Source of the DNA: CAYGTK01 sp964352775
GTDB taxonomy: Bacteria; Bacteroidota; Bacteroidia; Chitinophagales; CAIOSU01
DNA length: 10,267 nucleotides
Direction: 5' to 3'
NCBI GenBank assembly: GCA_964352775.1
Contig: CAYGTK010000153.1
Location: 1 to 10,267 of the forward strand
How positions within the stretch are numbered: position 1 is the first letter of the stretch; each line of letters opens with the position of its first letter. The position numbers and the translations under genes were made by a program. Shown here piece after piece: positions 5,561-10,267 of the stretch. The notes under the pieces were generated by a model. That model saw only the letters and a list, made by a program, of their open reading frames with translations. It was not told the DNA's origin and ran no database searches.

Positions 5561-6944
5561 CCACCAGCCACTTCCGCTCTGTAAGTACTTCTTGTTCGGC
5601 TAGCCATTTTTTATAGCGCTCTTTAGCCTTGTCATCATTTTCTCTTAGCGATGTTAGTCGGTTTACTGCACGAACGAAATTGCTGTAGTTGGTTCGGTGA
5701 TAGGTCAATACTTCTTTACGGCCTAGTAGTTGGCGGAAGTTATCAATTAAAGAAGGTACATACTCCCATTCATCCAATTCGTAGAAAGCTTTTATGAGCA
5801 GCACCTTAGCCCCAAGATCGGTAAATAGGTCCTTTATCTTTACACTATTAAGCACCTCTATTGTTTTGTGGAAATGCTTCTTTTCAAAATGTAGCTTGGC
5901 TAGGTTGAATGCATATATGCCATCGGCATCGCTACCAGTAAGTTTGTCTTTATAGGTAGTAATGAACTGCTCGGTAGCGTCTAACTCCCCTAATCGTATT
6001 CCCGACGACACTACATTTTTATAGGTAAAGGGGGTTAGTTTACCTTTCTCGGTCAATATCTCGCGAGCTATCCCTTGTTGGTAGAGGTCGAATACTTGAG
6101 CCATGTATTCCTCTTGCCCATTGTTCAATTGGCGGATACAGAAGTTGATAGCCAGTAGAAATAGGTCTTTACTTTCACCACTTTCAAATGTATCGGTGTT
6201 TTGTAAAAGGGTTTCTTTTAAGGCCTCAAAGTGGACTGCACTTTGCTCGCTTAACGAATAGTAGGCGTGGTAGTATACCTTTAACAATGGTTGTTTTTCC
6301 AGATCTTTCCCTTCAATTAAGGCAAGTACCTCTGGTAGTAACTCTATTTTGTGATCTCCCTTAAAAAGGCTGCGATGATTTATGGCATTACAGGCTATTC
6401 GTAACTTACTAATGGCGTAATAAGCATCTAGATCACTACTTACCTCTTCTATATTAACCTGTTGTGGTCTGCCCTTGCTGGCAGCCAAGTTATAGCGCTC
6501 TTGCCCCAGTTGATAGCGGTAGTGGTAGTTTTCTACTCCTATATTAGTCTGTTGCTTTACTCGTCGTTCTAAAGCTGGAAATTCATCCTCTAAAAAACCT
6601 AGTACTCCTTTTTTTCTGGTGGCAACAGCTAATTCCACTGCTAGTCTGGCTTTATCCTTCTTATAGAGTTCGTTAGCTAAAAATGCACGAACCACGTTCA
6701 GTAAGTAGTTGCGCACATGTCGCCATTTCTTATCATCATAAGACTCATCATCAAATACAAGGGCATAGACTTCTTCACGTTCCTCTATTAATACAGGGGC
6801 AAATTTTCGTTCTTTTAGATAATGATAGAGCCGCAGTACCCCTTCATGGTCGTTATGATAGGGTGAGTTAACGAACTTGGTTAGCTGATCTATCTCCTTT
6901 CCGTGGAAGGTTGCTAATATTTCTGAAAGCCTATCTTTTTTCAA
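5547..6944 (-). CDS. Helical repeat-like protein with SPYxN motif, unknown function
   Basis: 465 codons. The start is not ATG: translation most likely begins at TTG (6944-6942), with ATT just before it and an in-frame stop (TAG) at 6968-6966, leaving no upstream ATG in frame. The N-terminus KKDRLSEILATFHGKEIDQL leads into LTKFVNSPYHND, matching a Bacteroidota family of roughly 450-500 aa that begins with a short helix and an SPYFN motif (recalled, not searched). The rest is almost wholly helical and resembles TPR-like repeats: WRHVRNYLLNVVRAFLANELY near residue 80 and regularly spaced pairs such as YAFNLAKLHFEKKHFHKTIEVL around 345-365. No signal peptide or membrane segment is seen, so it is probably cytoplasmic and acts by protein contacts (inference). 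It converges on porX with 28 nt between them and diverges from the 944-aa gene. No function is known to me. Confidence 0.8.
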   Translation of the reverse strand: MKKDRLSEILATFHGKEIDQLTKFVNSPYHNDHEGVLRLYHYLKERKFAPVLIEEREEVYALVFDDESYDDKKWRHVRNYLLNVVRAFLANELYKKDKARLAVELAVATRKKGVLGFLEDEFPALERRVKQQTNIGVENYHYRYQLGQERYNLAASKGRPQQVNIEEVSSDLDAYYAISKLRIACNAINHRSLFKGDHKIELLPEVLALIEGKDLEKQPLLKVYYHAYYSLSEQSAVHFEALKETLLQNTDTFESGESKDLFLLAINFCIRQLNNGQEEYMAQVFDLYQQGIAREILTEKGKLTPFTYKNVVSSGIRLGELDATEQFITTYKDKLTGSDADGIYAFNLAKLHFEKKHFHKTIEVLNSVKIKDLFTDLGAKVLLIKAFYELDEWEYVPSLIDNFRQLLGRKEVLTYHRTNYSNFVRAVNRLTSLRENDDKAKERYKKWLAEQEVLTERKWLVEKAK

Positions 6945-6973
6945 AATTCGATATTGAATGCATTTCTAGTGCT

Positions 6974-6981
6974 TAAATATA
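6974..6981 (-). promoter_or_regulatory. Possible -7 box for the SPYxN protein gene
   Basis: Read on the minus strand, 6981-6974 is TATATTTA, identical to the box before the 136-aa gene and one base from TAnnTTTG. It lies 29 nt before the TTG start codon. A TTTTGG about 25 nt further upstream could serve as the -33 element, though the spacing is somewhat long. The predicted transcript begins downstream of all in-frame ATG options, in line with a non-ATG start. Confidence 0.35.
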
Positions 6982-7079
6982 GGGCTTATGGATTCAGTAT
7001 TTATAACCAAAATCCGACATAAGCTAAATATTCAACTTTTTTATGCAGGTGATAGGTAGCATTTTTACATCATCAAAGA

Positions 7080-9914
7080 ATGTCTAAATTGAAGATCATG
7101 AAACGCGCTATACTACTCACACTCTTATCTCTCTCCGTTTTTACACAAATGCAAGCTCAAGGCTGGTTGCAGTTTTATACCGACCAGAGCTTTGCCATAC
7201 GCCCTCAAGCACTTAACAATGGCAACTTTTGGTCGATTATGGGAAACCAAACACTTCGTGAGGTTGATCAAAATGGAAACGTGGTGCAAGATATTCCAAT
7301 TGGCGCCCGATCGGGCTTAACCTATGTGAGAAAGGTAGAGCTACTACCCAATGGGAATTTTGCTGTGGCTGGACAAGGCCCACAAAGCACCAGCAAAATG
7401 ATGCTGGCATTGTTAGACCCTAATTTAGATACCATATTTACCGTACAGCTACCTGCCACTATCTACAGGGAGGAGTTGAAGGACATGATACCTACTAGCG
7501 ATGGAGGTTTTTTGATGATAGGTTATAAAATACTGAACGGCTCAGGTGAGGGAATAACTGTAGTAAAAGTAGATGCCGTGGGTAACATAGCCTGGTATAA
7601 AGACTATGCTACAGGCCTTTGGTATCAAATGGAGCAATTGGTAGAGCAGGGTGGAGCGTACTACATGGTTGGGGGTGAAGCCCTTTCAACAGGTTTGATG
7701 ATGAAGCTGAATACCAATGGCGACTCTCTTTGGTTAAAGGAATATGGAGTATTAGACGATGCCTATTTCAATCAAATTCTTCCGGCGGATGATGGTGGTT
7801 TATTTATAAGTGGATTTACTAGACCTCCAGCTTTCGGTTCCGATTTTCAATATCTATTAATGAAGGTAGATAGCGACGGCGTAGAGGAATGGGCACAAAC
7901 CTATGAGGACACCATATATATGCAAGATGCTCAATCGGGCAGTTTGGTAAGGCTTAATTCTGGTTTTGCACTTGGTGGACATCCATCTAGCTTTACGGGA
8001 AGGCCCGGAATGATAGTGTTTACTGACATGTTGGGGAACGAAACCTCTCGTAAATACCTCAGCTTTGATGATTTCCGAACTACTACCAGCATTAGCGGTA
8101 TGACTAAAACTAACGGAAATGGCTTGCTACTGGCAGGTAGCTATAATACTGGTGGAAATTTTGCCGTGCTAATGCGCACCGATAGCTTAGGCTGCACTAT
8201 AACTAATACCATAGCGGGCATGTTGTTTCAAGATAACAATGGCGACTGCTTTCAAAGTACTTTGCAAGAAAGAGGCCTACAGCAGTGGATCGTAGAAATA
8301 GCAGGTGCAACCGACACTATATTACTACTAACCGATGTTAATGGAGAGTACAGCGCTACAGTAGATACAGGCTCATACACTATAAGTGTAGTAAGTCCGC
8401 TAGATATTTGGCAGCCATCTGCTTGCTCTACTTATCCAGTTGTGATCAACTACACTAATTTCTATTCTGATACTATAATAGATATTCCATTAGAGCCCAC
8501 AGTATTGTGTCCGCGATTGGAAGTAGAAATAGGTACGCCACTATTGCGCCGATGTTTTGAAAACACATTTAACCTAAGTGTATGTAATACAGGTACAGAA
8601 GCCGAGGATAGCGTGGAAGTTACAGTAGGTTTACCACCAGAACTAGACCTTACGGGAGCTTCGCAAGCTTTTGATACTGTTGGGGTCGATTCTATTCGTT
8701 TCTACTTTGGAACGGTACAGGCAGGGGAGTGCTTCAATATAAACTTTTCAGCCATTGTAAACTGCGATAGCACCGCGCTAGGCCAAACACTTTGTATAGA
8801 GGCTACCGTTAGTCCTGATACCATATGCCCGCCAGCTAGCAGTGCTTGGGATGGTTCACTATTGTTCGCTGATGTACAATGTACCCAAGACAGTGTTCGC
8901 TTTAGGATAGCCAATGTGGGCACGGGCAATATGTCTGCGCCAAGTGCACTGGTAGTCATCGAAGATGATATTATGATCCGTAACGATCAGCAACAATTGA
9001 ACAGCTTGCAAGACAATACTTTCAGCCTACCAGCAACGGGTGGAACATTTAGAGTAATAGCCAACCAAACACCCGATAATCCTTACGGTACATTTACTAC
9101 CGATGCGTTAGAAGGTTGCGGAACAGGCCCTATCAGCTTAGGTTTTATTACGCAGTTCCCAGTAGAAAATGAATATCCAGGCTTTGAAGTATTCTGTCAG
9201 GAAGTGATAGGTGCTTACGATCCTAACGACAAAACGGGTTATCCTAAAGGAGCTACAGCTGCCAAGCTGATAGAAAAGAACACTCCACTGCAGTATCGGG
9301 TCCGCTTTCAAAATACCGGTACCGATACTGCTTTTAATGTCTACATTTACGATACCATTACGCCGTTGATGGACATGAGTACCTTCCAAGCAGGTATTTC
9401 TAGTCATGATTATGCGGTGGAGATATTGGAGAGTCGTGTGTTGAAATTCAGCTACCTCAACATCATGCTTCCAGATAGTAATGTAGATGAGCCAGGAAGT
9501 AATGGTTATGTATTCTACTCTATTTCGCAAAATGCCGACCTAGCAGACGGTAATGTGATAGAGAATAGTGCAGCCATCTATTTTGATTATAACGAACCCG
9601 TTATTACCAATACCGAGTTCCATACCATTGGCCGCATAACGATGGTGAGTGTGCAAGAGAATACGGAATTAGCTGGAGAGCTTAAGGCTTACCCTAACCC
9701 GTCTATCGGTAACACTACTATTGATTGGACCAAAGCGGTGGAAGGTACTAAAACACTTGAGGTATACGACTTGAACGGTAGACTGCTGCTTAAAAAGCAG
9801 ACCGCTGCTAACAGTTTTACCATAAGCACTACAGAAATGCCTAAAGGCCTTCACTTGTTTCACATAACAAGTCAACAAGGAACGATAGGGAAAGGAAAGT
9901 TGATGGTTAAGTAG
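7080..9914 (+). CDS. Large T9SS cargo protein: propeller, DUF7619-like and sorting domains
   Basis: 944 aa. A signal peptide follows MKRA (hydrophobic LLTLLSLSVF, likely cut after QMQA at about residue 26). The start is ATG 7080; ATG 7098 (residue 7) would give a more typical signal peptide and is a real alternative. Residues about 28-370 contain propeller-like units with the pattern DGGFLxxGY, then VVKVDxxGNxxWxKxY (140-175, 185-222, 236-275). About 373-440 resemble a carboxypeptidase-regulatory/SdrD-B type fold (IAGMLFQDNNGDC, TDVNGEYS). About 478-700 are beta-rich with several Cys, like DUF11-type repeats. About 710-850 match DUF7619 (AYDPNDKTGYPKG, RFQNTGTDTAFNVYI, IYFDYNEPVITN). About 866-944 are a T9SS type A sorting domain (AYPNPS, VYDLNGRLL). 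Secretion through the T9SS to the surface or medium is expected; no catalytic residues were found, so binding or structural roles are likely. A terminator follows. Confidence 0.92.
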   Translation: MSKLKIMKRAILLTLLSLSVFTQMQAQGWLQFYTDQSFAIRPQALNNGNFWSIMGNQTLREVDQNGNVVQDIPIGARSGLTYVRKVELLPNGNFAVAGQGPQSTSKMMLALLDPNLDTIFTVQLPATIYREELKDMIPTSDGGFLMIGYKILNGSGEGITVVKVDAVGNIAWYKDYATGLWYQMEQLVEQGGAYYMVGGEALSTGLMMKLNTNGDSLWLKEYGVLDDAYFNQILPADDGGLFISGFTRPPAFGSDFQYLLMKVDSDGVEEWAQTYEDTIYMQDAQSGSLVRLNSGFALGGHPSSFTGRPGMIVFTDMLGNETSRKYLSFDDFRTTTSISGMTKTNGNGLLLAGSYNTGGNFAVLMRTDSLGCTITNTIAGMLFQDNNGDCFQSTLQERGLQQWIVEIAGATDTILLLTDVNGEYSATVDTGSYTISVVSPLDIWQPSACSTYPVVINYTNFYSDTIIDIPLEPTVLCPRLEVEIGTPLLRRCFENTFNLSVCNTGTEAEDSVEVTVGLPPELDLTGASQAFDTVGVDSIRFYFGTVQAGECFNINFSAIVNCDSTALGQTLCIEATVSPDTICPPASSAWDGSLLFADVQCTQDSVRFRIANVGTGNMSAPSALVVIEDDIMIRNDQQQLNSLQDNTFSLPATGGTFRVIANQTPDNPYGTFTTDALEGCGTGPISLGFITQFPVENEYPGFEVFCQEVIGAYDPNDKTGYPKGATAAKLIEKNTPLQYRVRFQNTGTDTAFNVYIYDTITPLMDMSTFQAGISSHDYAVEILESRVLKFSYLNIMLPDSNVDEPGSNGYVFYSISQNADLADGNVIENSAAIYFDYNEPVITNTEFHTIGRITMVSVQENTELAGELKAYPNPSIGNTTIDWTKAVEGTKTLEVYDLNGRLLLKKQTAANSFTISTTEMPKGLHLFHITSQQGTIGKGKLMVK

Positions 9915-9942
9915 TCCGTGTTTGTTGGCGTGAATACGGAAT

Positions 9943-9974
9943 AGGCCCGATGTTAGCCCCATCGGGCCTTTTCT
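9943..9974 (+). terminator. Strong intrinsic terminator after the 944-aa gene
   Basis: AGGCCCGATG at 9943-9952 pairs perfectly with CATCGGGCCT at 9960-9969 (10 bp, GC-rich, 7-nt loop) and is followed by TTTTCT. It lies 28 nt after the stop codon. A weaker 5-bp hairpin (TCCGT 9915-9919 with ACGGA 9936-9940) stands just before it. On the minus strand there is no T tract, so it mainly serves the plus-strand gene. Confidence 0.88.
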
Positions 9975-9985
9975 ATTGCGGTATA

Positions 9986-10267
9986 TCAAAGGCGTGCGCC
10001 CAGTAGTACCTTTTTCATATCACCATCGGCAGTAATAGTGGCCACCAGTAGGTAAGGGGCAAAAAACATAATGCCCAATATAAGCGCGCACAAAGCACCA
10101 ACCATACCAAGAGCAGAGAACTTGCTACGCCAAGCCACCCAAAGTGCAGATAGCATCAGGTAAGTTTGAAAATCGACATTGAACTGCCCCGCCCAGGTCA
10201 TAGACTGCACTTGCGATAAGAAAACCTCTAACAGGTTCCACCCGTGAACGGACACTACCTCTATGGT
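9986..10267 (-). CDS. DUF2834-like small membrane protein, 5' end outside the window
   Basis: The frame stays open to the right edge (93 codons here). A GTG at 10255 is possible as a start but would leave the protein without its first helix, so the gene probably begins beyond 10267. The order seen is an amphipathic stretch (HGWNLLEVFLSQVQSM), a helix FNVDFQTYLMLSALWVAW, the basic turn RSK, a helix LGMVGALCALILGIMFFAPYLLVATI, and a short tail ending LLGARL. Layout and spacing resemble DUF2834 family proteins (about 100-120 aa, three helices, unknown function). The similarity is judged by eye. The stop is TGA at 9988-9986, and the terminator on the other strand lies just beyond it. Confidence 0.65.
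   Translation of the reverse strand, partial: TIEVVSVHGWNLLEVFLSQVQSMTWAGQFNVDFQTYLMLSALWVAWRSKFSALGMVGALCALILGIMFFAPYLLVATITADGDMKKVLLGARL

Noticed and set aside
9138..9530. 130-codon open frame on the minus strand
   Set aside because: It lies wholly inside the 944-aa gene, whose domains here (DUF7619-like) are clear; its own translation shows no recognisable domain.
10253..10255. GTG as the true start of the right-edge gene
   Set aside because: The frame continues to the window edge and the expected first helix would be missing, so the start most likely lies outside.
1..10267. Many CTAG tetranucleotides, such as the pair near 1050
   Set aside because: A count by eye gave about 40, close to chance for this length and base composition. 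CTAG is simply not depleted here.

Overview
The window comes from a member of the Bacteroidota that has a type IX secretion system (T9SS). Three things point there: two secreted proteins end in a T9SS type A sorting domain (a YPNP/FPNP strand and about 75 further residues), one gene encodes the T9SS response regulator PorX (receiver plus PglZ domain), and the starts lack Shine-Dalgarno sequences but are preceded by A/T-rich leaders and TAnnTTTA-like boxes. The class cannot be fixed. The mix of GCDSI modules, a DUF7619-like domain and PorX suits Saprospiria, Chitinophagia or Flavobacteriia. No RNA gene, insertion sequence, phage gene or CRISPR array was seen.

Layout, left to right. Positions 1-1049 hold the 3' end of a surface or secreted protein (two FG-GAP-like propeller repeats, three GCDSI modules, sorting domain), closed by an intrinsic terminator. 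At 1183-2805 lies a lipoprotein sulfatase with an intact Cys-type active site. A small membrane-anchored protein of unknown function follows at 2884-3294, and it converges on a four-helix membrane protein at 3311-3733 (-). A 228-bp divergent spacer precedes porX (3962-5518). porX converges on a 465-codon helical protein with an SPYxN motif, read on the minus strand (5547-6944), which starts with a non-ATG codon. A 135-bp divergent spacer then leads to a 944-aa T9SS cargo protein (7080-9914), followed by a strong terminator. A DUF2834-like membrane protein, read on the minus strand, runs off the right edge.

How the parts relate: PorX is the known output regulator of T9SS genes, and two proteins in the window carry the signal that sends them through that machine. 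They may therefore be functionally coupled, although nothing shows that PorX controls these neighbours directly. The sulfatase would sit in a membrane as a lipoprotein and remove sulfate from a sulfated substrate. No SusC/D pair, glycosidase or sulfatase-maturing enzyme lies nearby. Genes are mostly single units with their own spacers; at both convergent junctions the two stop codons fall inside one inverted-repeat structure.

This is mostly an ordinary Bacteroidota chromosomal region. I found no new multi-gene system. The best leads are an Asp-Asn pair in the PorX PglZ domain where the superfamily usually has Asp-His, the non-ATG start of the SPYxN protein, short operator-like repeats before porX, and three proteins of unknown function.
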